A stretch of DNA of 64,000 nt from DAHUYF01 sp035553515 (GCA_035553515.1 DATNDG010000070.1:10782-74781); one strand, 5' to 3'; counted from the first letter of the stretch, positions 20,656 to 30,087 are shown. Notes: generated by a model from the letters alone, not told the origin. Translations and numbers: made by a program.

Positions 20656-22590
20656 GTGACGGTCGCTGCCATCTTCCTGCCGCTCCTCGGGGCGTTCATC
20701 GCAGGCTTCTTCGGCCGCTGGATCGGCAATCGCGGCTCGCAGATCGTCACCTGCGCCGGCGTTGGCCTGGCCGCGTTCTTCGGCATCGCGCTCTTCGTCG
20801 AGGTGGCTCTCAACGGCCACAGCGTGACCACGCCGCTCTTCAGCTGGATCGACACCGGCGACCTGCAGGTGCAGTGGGCGCTCCGCTTCGATCCGCTGAG
20901 CGCGGTGATGGTAGCCGTGGTGACCGTCGTCTCTTCGATGGTCCATGTCTACTCGATCGGTTACATGGCGCACGACAAGTCCATTCCGCGCTTCATGTCC
21001 TATCTGAGCTTCTTTACTTTCTTCATGCTGATGCTGGTGACGGCCGACAATTTCGTACAGCTGTTCTTCGGCTGGGAAGGGGTCGGACTCTGCTCCTATC
21101 TGCTGATCGGCTTCTGGTACGACCGGCCGGCGGCCAATGCGGCGGCAATCAAGGCCTTCGTCGTTAACCGCATCGGCGATTTCGGCTTCGCCCTCGGGAT
21201 ATTCGCGGTCTATGCGCTTTTCGGCTCGCTCCAGTTCGGTGCGGTCTTCGACGCGGCGCCCAACTTCGCCCATACCAACTTCACCTTCCTCGGCTGGCAG
21301 GTGGACGCGCTCACCGTCACCTGCATCCTGCTGTTCGTGGGTGCCATGGGAAAATCGGCGCAGCTCGGCCTCCACACCTGGCTGCCGGACGCAATGGAGG
21401 GGCCGACCCCGGTCTCAGCGCTCATCCATGCCGCGACCATGGTGACCGCCGGTGTCTTCATGGTGGCGCGGCTCTCGCCGCTCTTTGAATATGCGCCCGT
21501 GGCGCTCGCTGTCGTCTGCGTCGTCGGCGGCACCACGGCGATGTTCGCCGCCAGCGTCGGCATGGCGCAGAATGACATCAAGCGGGTCATCGCCTATTCG
21601 ACCTGTAGCCAGCTCGGTTACATGTTCTTCGCCCTCGGCGTCTCCGCCTATTCGGCAGCGATCTTCCATCTCATGACCCATGCCTTCTTCAAGGCGCTGC
21701 TGTTCCTGGGGGCGGGTTCGGTCATTCACGCCATGTCGGGCGAGCAGGACATGCGCAAGATGGGCGGCATCTGGCGGCTCGTGCCAGCCACCTACGTCCT
21801 GATGTGGATCGGGAGCCTGGCGCTTGCCGGGATTCCGCCCTTTGCCGGCTATTTCTCGAAGGACGTGATCATCGAGGCGGCCTGGGCCGCAGGTACGGGC
21901 GTCGGGCGCTATGCCTTCTGGCTCGGCGTCTTCGCCGCCTTCCTCACCGCTTTCTACTCCTGGCGGCTCATCTTCCTGACCTTCCACGGCAAGCCACGTG
22001 CCGACGCCGAGGTGATGCACCACGTGCACGAATCGCCGCAGGTGATGATCCTGCCGCTGATCGTGCTGGCTGCTGGCGCTACCTTTGCCGGTTGGCTCGG
22101 CTACGGGCATTTCGTCGGCGAGGGACGCGAGAGCTTCTGGCGCGACTCCATTCTCGTGCTGCCGAACCATCCGAGCCTGGAGGGAGCGCATCACGTGCCC
22201 GGCTGGGTCGAGCAACTGCCGCTCGTGATGGGTCTGCTGGGCATCGCTGTCGCCTGGCTCGCCTATATCTGGCGGCCAGGGATTCCGGCCGTTGTCGCCC
22301 GACGCTTCCGCACCATTTACCTGTTCCTGCTGAACAAGTGGTACTTCGACGAGCTCTATGATGCGCTGTTCGTGCGGCCGGCCATGGCGCTCGGATTCGA
22401 GTTCTGGAAAAAGGGCGACGGTGCCGTGATCGACGGGCTCGGGCCCGACGGCATCGCTTCGACCACGACGCGGCTTGCGGTGCGCGCGAGCCGGCTGCAG
22501 ACCGGCTATCTCTATCACTATGCCTTCGTCATGCTGATCGGTGTGGTCTTGCTCGTTTCCTGGTATCTGCTGCGACAGGTCGGGAGCTGA
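20656..22590 (+). CDS. nuoL: NADH-quinone oxidoreductase subunit L
   Basis: Distal antiporter-like proton-pumping subunit with the long lateral helix. It has 644 aa and starts at GTG 20656, 4 bp after nuoK. Conserved elements are FFGWEGVGLCSYLLIGFW, LHTWLPDAMEGPTPVSALIH and AGIPPFAGYFSKDVII. About sixteen membrane helices are apparent. Confidence 0.97.
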   Translation: MTVAAIFLPLLGAFIAGFFGRWIGNRGSQIVTCAGVGLAAFFGIALFVEVALNGHSVTTPLFSWIDTGDLQVQWALRFDPLSAVMVAVVTVVSSMVHVYSIGYMAHDKSIPRFMSYLSFFTFFMLMLVTADNFVQLFFGWEGVGLCSYLLIGFWYDRPAANAAAIKAFVVNRIGDFGFALGIFAVYALFGSLQFGAVFDAAPNFAHTNFTFLGWQVDALTVTCILLFVGAMGKSAQLGLHTWLPDAMEGPTPVSALIHAATMVTAGVFMVARLSPLFEYAPVALAVVCVVGGTTAMFAASVGMAQNDIKRVIAYSTCSQLGYMFFALGVSAYSAAIFHLMTHAFFKALLFLGAGSVIHAMSGEQDMRKMGGIWRLVPATYVLMWIGSLALAGIPPFAGYFSKDVIIEAAWAAGTGVGRYAFWLGVFAAFLTAFYSWRLIFLTFHGKPRADAEVMHHVHESPQVMILPLIVLAAGATFAGWLGYGHFVGEGRESFWRDSILVLPNHPSLEGAHHVPGWVEQLPLVMGLLGIAVAWLAYIWRPGIPAVVARRFRTIYLFLLNKWYFDELYDALFVRPAMALGFEFWKKGDGAVIDGLGPDGIASTTTRLAVRASRLQTGYLYHYAFVMLIGVVLLVSWYLLRQVGS

Positions 22591-22596
22591 GCCGCT

Positions 22597-24111
22597 ATGC
22601 AGAACTGGCCTCTCCTGACGCTCGTCATCTTCCTGCCGCTGGTGGGCGTGCTCTTCATCCTCGTTCTGCGCGGCGAGGAGACGGCGGTTGCGCGCAACGC
22701 CCGCTGGATCGCCCTCTGGACGTCGCTGATCGATTTGCTGCTGTCGCTCGCGCTCTGGGCCTATTTCGATCCGAGCCGCGCTGACTTCCAGTTCGTCGAG
22801 GTGGCGCAGTGGCTGCCCGGCTTCCACATCGCCTATCATCTCGGCATCGATGGCATCTCTCTGTTCTTCGTTCTGCTGTCGACGTTCTTGACGCCGATCT
22901 GCGTCGTCTCCAGCTGGGCGTCGATCACCACCCGCGTCAAGGAATACATGATCGCGTTTCTGGTCATGGAAACGCTGATGGTCGGCATGTTCTGCGCCCT
23001 CGACTTCGTCCTCTTCTACATCTTCTTCGAGGGCGTGCTGATCCCGATGTTCCTGATCATCGGCGTCTGGGGCGGCCCGCGGCGCGTCTATGCGGCCTTC
23101 AAGTTCTTTCTCTATACGCTGCTCGGCTCCGTGCTGATGCTGCTGGCCATCCTGACGGTCTATTATCAGGTCGGCTCGACCGACATCGTCGAGGCGCTCA
23201 ACACCAGCTTCCCGCCGACCCTGCAAATCTGGTTGTGGCTCGCCTTCTTCGCCTCCTTCGCTGTTAAGGTGCCGATGTGGCCGGTGCACACCTGGCTGCC
23301 GGACGCGCATGTCGAGGCGCCGACCGCGGGCTCGGTCATCCTGGCCGGCGTGCTGCTGAAGATGGGAGGCTACGGCTTCATCCGCTTCTCGCTGCCGCTC
23401 TTCCCGGTGGCCTCGCACGAGCTTGCGCCCTTCATTTTCACGCTGAGCGTCGTTGCCATCATCTACACGTCCCTGGTGGCGCTCGCCCAGGAAGACATGA
23501 AGAAGCTCATCGCCTACTCGTCCGTGGCGCATATGGGCATCGTCACCATGGGTACCTTCACCATGACGGCGGAAGGGCTGCAGGGCGCCATGGTGCAGAT
23601 GCTGAGTCACGGCGTTGTTTCGGCCGCGCTCTTCCTCTGCGTCGGCGTGGTCTACGACCGGTTGCACACGCGCGAGATCGCGCGCTACGGCGGGCTTGCC
23701 GACAACATGCCGAAATACGCCGCGGTGTTCATGGTGTTCATGCTGGCCTCGATCGGTCTCCCGGGCACGAGCGGCTTCGTCGGCGAGTTCCTCTCGCTGG
23801 TAGGCGCCTTCGAGATCAACACCTGGGTGGCGTTCTTCGCCACCACCGGCATGATCCTCAGCGCCGCCTACATGCTTTACCTCTATCGACGGGTCATCTT
23901 CGGCATCATCACCCGCGCCGACGTGCGCGCCATGCTCGATCTCCATTGGCGCGAGGTCGCGGTCTTCGCACCGATGATTGCGGTCGTGCTGTGGATGGGG
24001 ATCTATCCGAACTCTTTCCTGAAACCCATGCAACCCTCACTCGCCAGGCTCATCGAGCATGTTCAGCTCTCGCTCCATGAGAACGCGGCGCAGAAGCTCG
24101 CGGAACGTTGA
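22597..24111 (+). CDS. nuoM: NADH-quinone oxidoreductase subunit M
   Basis: Antiporter-like proton-pumping membrane subunit, 504 aa. It shows the conserved glutamate region (FFEGVLIPMFLIIGVWGG), VHTWLPDAHVEAPTAGSVIL, AYSSVAHMGI and GTSGFVGEFLSL. It begins 6 bp after nuoL. Confidence 0.97.
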   Translation: MQNWPLLTLVIFLPLVGVLFILVLRGEETAVARNARWIALWTSLIDLLLSLALWAYFDPSRADFQFVEVAQWLPGFHIAYHLGIDGISLFFVLLSTFLTPICVVSSWASITTRVKEYMIAFLVMETLMVGMFCALDFVLFYIFFEGVLIPMFLIIGVWGGPRRVYAAFKFFLYTLLGSVLMLLAILTVYYQVGSTDIVEALNTSFPPTLQIWLWLAFFASFAVKVPMWPVHTWLPDAHVEAPTAGSVILAGVLLKMGGYGFIRFSLPLFPVASHELAPFIFTLSVVAIIYTSLVALAQEDMKKLIAYSSVAHMGIVTMGTFTMTAEGLQGAMVQMLSHGVVSAALFLCVGVVYDRLHTREIARYGGLADNMPKYAAVFMVFMLASIGLPGTSGFVGEFLSLVGAFEINTWVAFFATTGMILSAAYMLYLYRRVIFGIITRADVRAMLDLHWREVAVFAPMIAVVLWMGIYPNSFLKPMQPSLARLIEHVQLSLHENAAQKLAER

Positions 24112-24114
24112 ACG

Positions 24115-25560
24115 ATGCAAGCGCTCCCCAATTTCCTCCCCGCGCTGCCCGAGATGTTCCTGGCGGCAAGCGCCATGGTGCTGCTGATCCTGGGTGTGCT
24201 CCAGCACGGCCACCATGTCGCGCGCGAGATTTCCTGGCTCGCGGTCATCGTCCTTATCGTCGCCATCGTGTTGGTGTCCGGCTTCGGCGGCGAGCGGCGG
24301 GTAAGCCTCTACGGCATGATGGTCACCGATGGCTTCGGGGCCTTCATGAGCGTGCTCGTGCTGATCGGCGCCGCGCTTTCGATCATCCTGGCGATGCGCT
24401 TCAACGAGCAGGAGGGCGTGGCGCGGTTCGAGTTCCCGGTACTCGTCCTGCTGTCCGTCACCGGCATGCTGATGATGATCACCGCCAACGATCTCATCGC
24501 GCTCTATATCGGGTTGGAGCTGCAGAACCTGGCGCTTTACGTCCTCGCGAGCTTCCAGCGCGATCAGACTCGGTCGAGCGAGGCCGGGCTCAAGTATTTC
24601 GTCCTCGGTGCGCTTTCTTCGGGCATGCTGCTCTATGGCGCATCGTTGGTCTACGGCTTCGCGGGCACCACCAATTTCGACATGCTGGCGCATACGCTCG
24701 ATGCGGCGACGATGTCGCTGGGTCTCATCGTCGGTATCGTCTTCGTCGCGGTCGGGCTCGCCTTCAAGGTGTCGGCGGTGCCCTTCCACATGTGGACGCC
24801 TGACGTTTACGAAGGCTCGCCGACCCCGGTCACGGCGTTCTTCTCGGTTGCCCCCAAGATGGCGGCGATGGCGCTGTTCGTGCGGGTGATGATCTACGCC
24901 TTCGGCGAACTCGTCGATCAGTGGCAGCAGATCATCATGGCAATCTCCGTCGCCTCGATGATCCTGGGGGCCTTCGCCGCGATCAATCAGCGCAACATCA
25001 AACGGCTGATGGCCTACAGCTCGATCGGCCATGTCGGTTATGCGCTAATCGGGCTGGCGGCGGGCACGCCGGCCGGCGTGCGCGGCATCCTCGTCTACAT
25101 GGCGATCTACCTCTTCATGAATATCGGCACCTTCGGCGTCATCCTGTGCATGCGCCGCGAGGGCCGTTTGGTCGAGGATATCGGGGATCTTGCCGGGCTG
25201 GCGCGGACGCGGCCGATGCTGGCGGCGGCACTCGGCATCTTCATGTTCTCGCTGGCAGGCATCCCGCCGCTCGCCGGATTCTTCGCCAAGTTCTACATCT
25301 TCATGGCGGCCATCGATGCGCGCCTCTTCTGGCTCGCCGTCCTCGGCGTGGTGACCAGCGTGGTCGGCGCCTACTACTATGTGCGCATCGTCAAGATCAT
25401 GTATTTCGACGAACCGGCCGGCGCCTTCGACCTCACCATCGGCCGCGAGCTGCAGGCGGTGCTGTTGATCTCGGCGGCGGTGATCCTGCTCTTCGTGGTC
25501 TTCCCCGCGCCGATCGTCGGTACCGCCGAGTTTGCCAGCGCTACGCTCTTTCCGGGATGA
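24115..25560 (+). CDS. nuoN: NADH-quinone oxidoreductase subunit N
   Basis: Third antiporter-like subunit, 481 aa. Marks are YIGLELQNLALYVLASF, FHMWTPDVYEGSPTPVTAF and AYSSIGHVGYALIGL. It closes the nuo gene set, but the stop overlaps birA (ATGA), so the transcript probably continues into the following genes. Confidence 0.97.
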   Translation: MQALPNFLPALPEMFLAASAMVLLILGVLQHGHHVAREISWLAVIVLIVAIVLVSGFGGERRVSLYGMMVTDGFGAFMSVLVLIGAALSIILAMRFNEQEGVARFEFPVLVLLSVTGMLMMITANDLIALYIGLELQNLALYVLASFQRDQTRSSEAGLKYFVLGALSSGMLLYGASLVYGFAGTTNFDMLAHTLDAATMSLGLIVGIVFVAVGLAFKVSAVPFHMWTPDVYEGSPTPVTAFFSVAPKMAAMALFVRVMIYAFGELVDQWQQIIMAISVASMILGAFAAINQRNIKRLMAYSSIGHVGYALIGLAAGTPAGVRGILVYMAIYLFMNIGTFGVILCMRREGRLVEDIGDLAGLARTRPMLAAALGIFMFSLAGIPPLAGFFAKFYIFMAAIDARLFWLAVLGVVTSVVGAYYYVRIVKIMYFDEPAGAFDLTIGRELQAVLLISAAVILLFVVFPAPIVGTAEFASATLFPG

Positions 25561-26315
25561 CCGGCGGGAGCGGCTTGCCCGCCTTCTTCCGCCTAGAGCG
25601 TTTCGCCGAGCTCGACAGCACGAATGAAGAGTGCAAGCGGCGCGCCGCGGCGGGCGCCCCTGCGGGAACGCTGATCTGGGCCGAGGCGCAGAGCGCCGGG
25701 CGCGGACGACGCGGTCGCCGCTGGGTGTCGGTGCCGGGCAACCTCTATATGTCGCTGCTGCTGCGCCCGGACCGCGGCGCTGCGGCTGGCGCGCAGCTCG
25801 GATTTGCCGCCGCGCTCGCGATCGGCGAGACGATTGCGCCGCTGCTGCCGAAGCAGGTCGAGCTCGCCTACAAATGGCCCAACGATGTGCTCCTCGATAG
25901 CCGCAAGGTGAGCGGCATCCTGCTGGAGTCGCAGGCTGTCGGCGAGGGGCGTCTCGACTGGCTGGTCGTCGGTATCGGCGTCAATGTCGCGTCCTTTCCC
26001 GAAGGCAGCGAATATCCCGCCACCTCGCTGCGCTCCGTCGGTGCCGCCGCGATTGCGGTCGAGGCGCTGCTCGAGGCGGTGGCCTCGCGCTTCCTCTTCT
26101 GGTACGAGGGCTGGCTGGCCGCGGGCTTTACCGCCCTGCGCGAAGCCTGGCTCGCCCGCGCGCGGGGATTGGGCGAGCCGGTCCGGGTCAGGCTCCAGGC
26201 GGGTGAGGCGACCGGTCGCTTCGCCGGGCTCGATCGGGAAGGCGCCTTGCTGCTCGAGGACGGGGCGGGGCGGCGCCGCATCGCCGCCGGGGATGTGTTC
26301 CCCGCGGCGCGGTGA
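25557..26315 (+). CDS. birA: biotin-[acetyl-CoA-carboxylase] ligase, monofunctional
   Basis: Attaches biotin to carboxylase carrier protein. It has 252 aa, lacking the N-terminal winged-helix repressor domain of E. coli BirA, so it should not regulate biotin genes. The catalytic core shows SAGRGRRGRRWVS, the KWPNDVLLDSRKVSGILLE motif and VGIGVNV. The C-terminal SH3-like domain follows (GEATGRFAGLDREGALLLE). birA between nuoN and coaX is a conserved alphaproteobacterial arrangement. Confidence 0.93.
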   Translation: MTGGSGLPAFFRLERFAELDSTNEECKRRAAAGAPAGTLIWAEAQSAGRGRRGRRWVSVPGNLYMSLLLRPDRGAAAGAQLGFAAALAIGETIAPLLPKQVELAYKWPNDVLLDSRKVSGILLESQAVGEGRLDWLVVGIGVNVASFPEGSEYPATSLRSVGAAAIAVEALLEAVASRFLFWYEGWLAAGFTALREAWLARARGLGEPVRVRLQAGEATGRFAGLDREGALLLEDGAGRRRIAAGDVFPAAR

Positions 26316-26331
26316 GGTGAGGGAGGGCATC

Positions 26332-27111
26332 ATGCTGCTCGCCATCAATGCCAACAACACCAACACGATCTTCTCCATCTGGGAGGGCGATCAGCTCCGC
26401 GGCGCTTGGCGCGCCGGCACGGATGCGCGGCGAACGGCGGACGAGTATGTGGTCTGGCTCGACCATCTGCTGTCGCTCGAGGGGCTGTCGCGAGCGAGCA
26501 TCGACGGTGCCATCATTGCGAGCGTCGTGCCGGACGCCAATTTCAACCTGGTGAGCCTCTGCCGGCGCTATTGCCGAAGCGAGCCGCTGGTGGTCGGCGA
26601 ACCCGGCGTGGCGCTGGGGGCCAAAGCGCTGGTCGACCGGCCGGAGGAGGTCGGCGCCGACCGGCTGCTCAACACGGTAGCGTCCCATGACCGGTATGAG
26701 ACGCCGCTCGTCGTCGTCGATTTCGGCACCGCCACCAATTTCGACGTCGTCGACAAGGACGGCAATTATTGCGGCGGGGTCATCGCGCCCGGCGTCAACC
26801 TGTCGATGACGGCACTGCATATGGCGGCGGCGAAGCTGCCCAGCGTCCGCATCCGCCGCATCGATCACGTCATCGGCAAGGACACGGTCGCCTGCATGCA
26901 GTCCGGGGTCTTCTGGGGCTATGTCGGGCTGGTCGAGGGGCTTGTCGCCCGCATCAAGCAGGAATTCGGCGCGCCAATGCGGGTCGTTGCGACCGGCGGA
27001 CTCGCGCCGCTCTTCGACGGCGCCACCGCCGTGGTCGACCATACCGATCCCAACTTGACGCTGTGGGGCCTGCGGCTCATCTACGAGCGAAACCGGAAGC
27101 CCAGGACATGA
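26332..27111 (+). CDS. coaX: type III pantothenate kinase
   Basis: First step of coenzyme A synthesis. It has 259 aa from ATG 26332, with GAGGGAGGG upstream. ASKHA-fold marks are VGADRLLN, VVDFGTATNFD and ATGGLAPLF. The first phosphate-binding motif, usually DxGNT, here reads INANNTNTIF: Asn6 replaces the usual Asp and Asn8 the usual Gly. The rest of the active site looks intact. It overlaps rnj by 4 bp. Confidence 0.9.
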   Translation: MLLAINANNTNTIFSIWEGDQLRGAWRAGTDARRTADEYVVWLDHLLSLEGLSRASIDGAIIASVVPDANFNLVSLCRRYCRSEPLVVGEPGVALGAKALVDRPEEVGADRLLNTVASHDRYETPLVVVDFGTATNFDVVDKDGNYCGGVIAPGVNLSMTALHMAAAKLPSVRIRRIDHVIGKDTVACMQSGVFWGYVGLVEGLVARIKQEFGAPMRVVATGGLAPLFDGATAVVDHTDPNLTLWGLRLIYERNRKPRT

Positions 27112-28784
27112 GCGGCGGAGCGGCGCCCGAACCCAACCAGCCCGACGAGCTTGCCTTTCTCGCGCTGGGGGGCGTGGGCGAGATCGGGATGAACCTCTCG
27201 CTCTACGGCTATGCCGGGCGCTGGCTGATGATCGACTGCGGCATCTCCTTCGCCGACGACACGCTGCCCGGCGTCGACGTGATCATGCCCGACCCGGGTT
27301 TCATCGCCGAACGCGCCCAGCGGCTCGACGGGCTCGTGGTCACTCACGCGCATGAAGATCACATCGGCGCCATTCCGCATCTCTGGCGGCGGCTGCGCTG
27401 TCCGGTCTATGCAACACCCTTCACGGCCTCGGTGCTGCGCCAGAAGCTTATCGAGGCCGATCTCGAGCACGAGGTCCCGATCACCGAAGTCCCGATGTCC
27501 GGCCGCTTCTCGGTCGGGCCCTTCGAGATCGAGCTCGTTACCCTGACGCATTCCATCCCCGAGCCCAACGCCGTGGTGCTGCGCACGCCGCTCGGCACGG
27601 TGCTCCATACCGGCGATTGGAAGTTCGATCCCGATCCGTTGGTCGGTGCAACTTCGGATTTAGCAAGACTGCGCCAGCTGGGCGAGGAGGGAGTCCTCGC
27701 CATGATCTGCGACAGCACCAATGCGTTGCGCCCCGGGGAGGCCGGGTCCGAGGCCGATGTACGCAAATCGCTGATCGATATCGTCGGCCGTTGTCGGCAA
27801 CGCGTCGTCGTCGCCTGCTTCGCATCGAACGTGGCGCGCCTGGAATCTGCCGCCGCCGCGGCCTTGATGCATGATCGGCAGGCCGCGCTGGTCGGCCGCT
27901 CGCTCTGGCGCATCGAGCACGCGGCGCGCGAGACGGGATATCTCGAGGGCATGCCACCTTTCCTCACCGATGAGGAAGCAGCCTACCTGCCGCGCGACAA
28001 GGTCCTGTTGATCTGCACCGGCAGCCAAGGCGAACCGCGCTCGGCGCTTGCGCGCATTGCCGATGACGACCATCCGGAGGTCGTGCTCGAGGCAGGGGAC
28101 ACCGTTATCTTCTCCTCCCGCATCATTCCCGGCAATGAACGCGCCATCGGGCGGCTGCAGAATCGCCTGGCCGCGCTCGGCGTCGAGGTGATCACCGAGC
28201 ATGATCATTTCGTCCATGTCTCGGGTCATCCGGCGCAGGACGAACTCACGCGCATGTACCAGATGGTGCGGCCGCGGATAGCGATCCCGGTGCACGGCGA
28301 GACCCGTCACCTGATGGCGCAGGCGCGGCTCGCCGAGCAATGCCAGGTGCCGCAATCGCTGGTGACGCGCAACGGCGAGGTGGTGAAGCTTGCGCCGGGG
28401 CCGGCGGCCGTCCTGGGCGAAGTGCAGACCGGCAGGCTCGTAGTCGACGGCAAGCGGCTGCTGCCGGTGGGCGCCGAGGCGCTCCGGTCGCGTCAGCGCA
28501 TGACCTTCAACGGCGCGGCACTCGCGACCATCGTCGTCGACCGGGACGGCAAGCTGCAGGCGCCACCGCAGGTCACGGTGCACGGGCTCGGCGACGAGGA
28601 GGAGGATGCGGCGCTCACCGGCGAGCTGCGCCAACGCGTCGCCCAGGCGATCGACGACCTGGGGCCGGGTGAGCGACGCGACGACGCGGCGCTGCGCGAG
28701 GCGGCGCGGCTCGCGGTGCGGCGGTCGCTGCGCGCCTGGCATGGAAAGAAGCCGGTGACCGAAGTACATCTGGTGCGCCTCTAA
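27108..28784 (+). CDS. rnj: ribonuclease J, metallo-beta-lactamase nuclease
   Basis: Processes and degrades RNA as an endo- and 5'-exonuclease. It has 558 aa from ATG 27108. The beta-lactamase zinc motif HAHEDHIG gives His80, His82, Asp84 and His85. The beta-CASP domain shows ICTGSQGEPRSAL and later HVSGHPAQDEL, and VHGETRHLMAQ ends the metal site. A C-terminal dimer domain completes it. The coaX-rnj-mce order is typical of alphaproteobacteria. Confidence 0.95.
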   Translation: MSGGAAPEPNQPDELAFLALGGVGEIGMNLSLYGYAGRWLMIDCGISFADDTLPGVDVIMPDPGFIAERAQRLDGLVVTHAHEDHIGAIPHLWRRLRCPVYATPFTASVLRQKLIEADLEHEVPITEVPMSGRFSVGPFEIELVTLTHSIPEPNAVVLRTPLGTVLHTGDWKFDPDPLVGATSDLARLRQLGEEGVLAMICDSTNALRPGEAGSEADVRKSLIDIVGRCRQRVVVACFASNVARLESAAAAALMHDRQAALVGRSLWRIEHAARETGYLEGMPPFLTDEEAAYLPRDKVLLICTGSQGEPRSALARIADDDHPEVVLEAGDTVIFSSRIIPGNERAIGRLQNRLAALGVEVITEHDHFVHVSGHPAQDELTRMYQMVRPRIAIPVHGETRHLMAQARLAEQCQVPQSLVTRNGEVVKLAPGPAAVLGEVQTGRLVVDGKRLLPVGAEALRSRQRMTFNGAALATIVVDRDGKLQAPPQVTVHGLGDEEEDAALTGELRQRVAQAIDDLGPGERRDDAALREAARLAVRRSLRAWHGKKPVTEVHLVRL

Positions 28785-28796
28785 GAGGAGCGGATC

Positions 28797-29201
28797 ATGA
28801 TCGGCAGGCTGAACCACGTCGCCATCGTCGTGCCCGATGTGCGCAAGGCGTCGGCGGTCTATCGCGACCGGCTCGGTGCGACCGTGTCGGAGCCCGTGAC
28901 CCTGCCGCCGCATGGCGTCACCGTGGTCTTCGTCAGCCTGGATAACACCAAGATCGAGCTGCTGGAGCCCTTCGGCGCCGACTCTCCGGTGCGCAAGTTC
29001 CTCGAGCGCAATCCCGATGGCGGCATGCACCATATGTGCTACGAGGTCGAGGACATCATCGCGGCGCGCGACCGGCTGAAGGCCGAAGGCGCGCGCGTCC
29101 TCGGCGACGGCGAGCCACGGATCGGCGCGCATGACAAGCCGGTGCTGTTCCTGCATCCAAAGGACTTCTGCGGTACGCTCGTGGAATTGGAGCAGGTGTA
29201 G
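28797..29201 (+). CDS. mce: methylmalonyl-CoA epimerase
   Basis: Vicinal-oxygen-chelate protein that interconverts the epimers of methylmalonyl-CoA in propionate metabolism. It has 134 aa, two betaalphabetabetabeta modules. Metal ligands are His7 (LNHVAIVV), His79 (GMHHMCYEV) and Glu130 (GTLVELEQ). The start has AAGAGGAG upstream, 12 bp after rnj. No mutase gene is in the window. Confidence 0.9.
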   Translation: MIGRLNHVAIVVPDVRKASAVYRDRLGATVSEPVTLPPHGVTVVFVSLDNTKIELLEPFGADSPVRKFLERNPDGGMHHMCYEVEDIIAARDRLKAEGARVLGDGEPRIGAHDKPVLFLHPKDFCGTLVELEQV

Positions 29202-29225
29202 GGGCAGGAAGAGGCTGCGGGTGCG

Positions 29226-29462
29226 ATGAACTGGTTCGAGGCGATCGCCGCCTTCATCATCATCTGGTGGGTGGTGCTCTTCGCGGTGCTGCCGTTCGGT
29301 GTCCGGCCGCTCGCGCCCGGCGATGTCGGCCACGCCGCCGGTGCTCCGGCCAATCCCCGGCTCTGGCTCAAGGTCGGGATCACCACCGCGATCGCCGCGG
29401 TGATCTGGGTCGGCTTCTATTTCCTGGTCAATTCCAACCTGATCTCGTTCCGCCCCTCATGA
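29226..29462 (+). CDS. DUF1467 family small membrane protein
   Basis: It has 78 aa with two transmembrane helices (residues ~6-25 and ~50-70) joined by a loop containing FGVRPLAPGDVGHAAGAP. It matches the DUF1467 family often found between mce and proS in alphaproteobacteria. Function unknown. Its stop overlaps the tag start (ATGA). Confidence 0.85.
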   Translation: MNWFEAIAAFIIIWWVVLFAVLPFGVRPLAPGDVGHAAGAPANPRLWLKVGITTAIAAVIWVGFYFLVNSNLISFRPS

Positions 29463-30061
29463 GCACGACATATTGCCAGGCTGCGCCGGGTCACCCGTTC
29501 CACGGGCCCTACCACGATCTCGAATACGGCTTCCCCTCGCGCGACGACCGCGTGCTGTTCGAGCGGCTGGCGCTGGAGATCAATCAAGCGGGCCTCTCCT
29601 GGCTCACCATCCTGACGAAGCGCGCGGCCTTTATCGAGGCCTTTGCCGGCTTCGACGTCGACAAGGTGGCGCGGTTCAGCGCGCGCGACCGCGGCCGGCT
29701 GATGGCCGATGCACGCATCATTCGCAATCGCCTCAAGATCGATGCGGTGATCGAGAATGCCCGGCGTCTGCTGGCGATCCGCGAGAGCCATGGCTCCTTC
29801 GCCGCCTGGCTCGACGCCCATCACCCGCGACCGAAGGCGGAATGGGTGAAGCTGTTCAAGCAGAATTTTCGCTTTACCGGCGGTGAGATCGTCGGCGAGT
29901 TCCTGATGAGCCTCGGCTATCTCGAGGGCGCGCATCAGGACTGGTGTCCAGTATACCAGACGATCTCGGCGCTCAGCCCACCGTGGCAGGGAGCCGTGCA
30001 GCCGAGCCTCGCGCGGAAAGCGAGCGCCGGCCAGCCATCGCGGCGTGCGGCCAAAAAATAA
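29459..30061 (+). CDS. tag: DNA-3-methyladenine glycosylase I
   Basis: Removes alkylated adenine from DNA. It has 200 aa. Family marks are YHDLEYGFPSRDDRVLFERL, INQAGLSWLTILTKR and the C-terminal HQDWCPVY, which supplies the His-x3-Cys half of the Tag zinc site; Cys6 and an N-terminal His provide the rest. It overlaps the DUF1467 gene by 4 bp, so is read with it. A perfect palindrome begins at the base after its stop. Confidence 0.9.
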   Translation: MSTTYCQAAPGHPFHGPYHDLEYGFPSRDDRVLFERLALEINQAGLSWLTILTKRAAFIEAFAGFDVDKVARFSARDRGRLMADARIIRNRLKIDAVIENARRLLAIRESHGSFAAWLDAHHPRPKAEWVKLFKQNFRFTGGEIVGEFLMSLGYLEGAHQDWCPVYQTISALSPPWQGAVQPSLARKASAGQPSRRAAKK

Positions 30062-30087
30062 GGCAAGATCAGAGGTCTGATCTTGCC
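30062..30087 (+). repeat. 26-bp near-perfect palindrome after tag
   Basis: GGCAAGATCAGA (30062-30073), GG, TCTGATCTTGCC (30076-30087): 12-bp arms. As RNA it gives an 11-bp stem with an AGGT loop. It directly abuts the tag stop and has no T tract on either strand, so it is either a 3'-end stabilising hairpin or a protein-binding dyad. The convergent azgA gene ends 208 bp further. Between lie small dyads (CTGCTAAGCAG, CCGTTGCTTAACGG) but no gene that can be supported. Confidence 0.6.

Noticed and set aside
21415..24033. Minus-strand open frame opposite nuoL and nuoM, very rich in His, Asp and Glu
   Set aside because: Such composition is the expected antisense of membrane-protein codons; no homology pattern seen.
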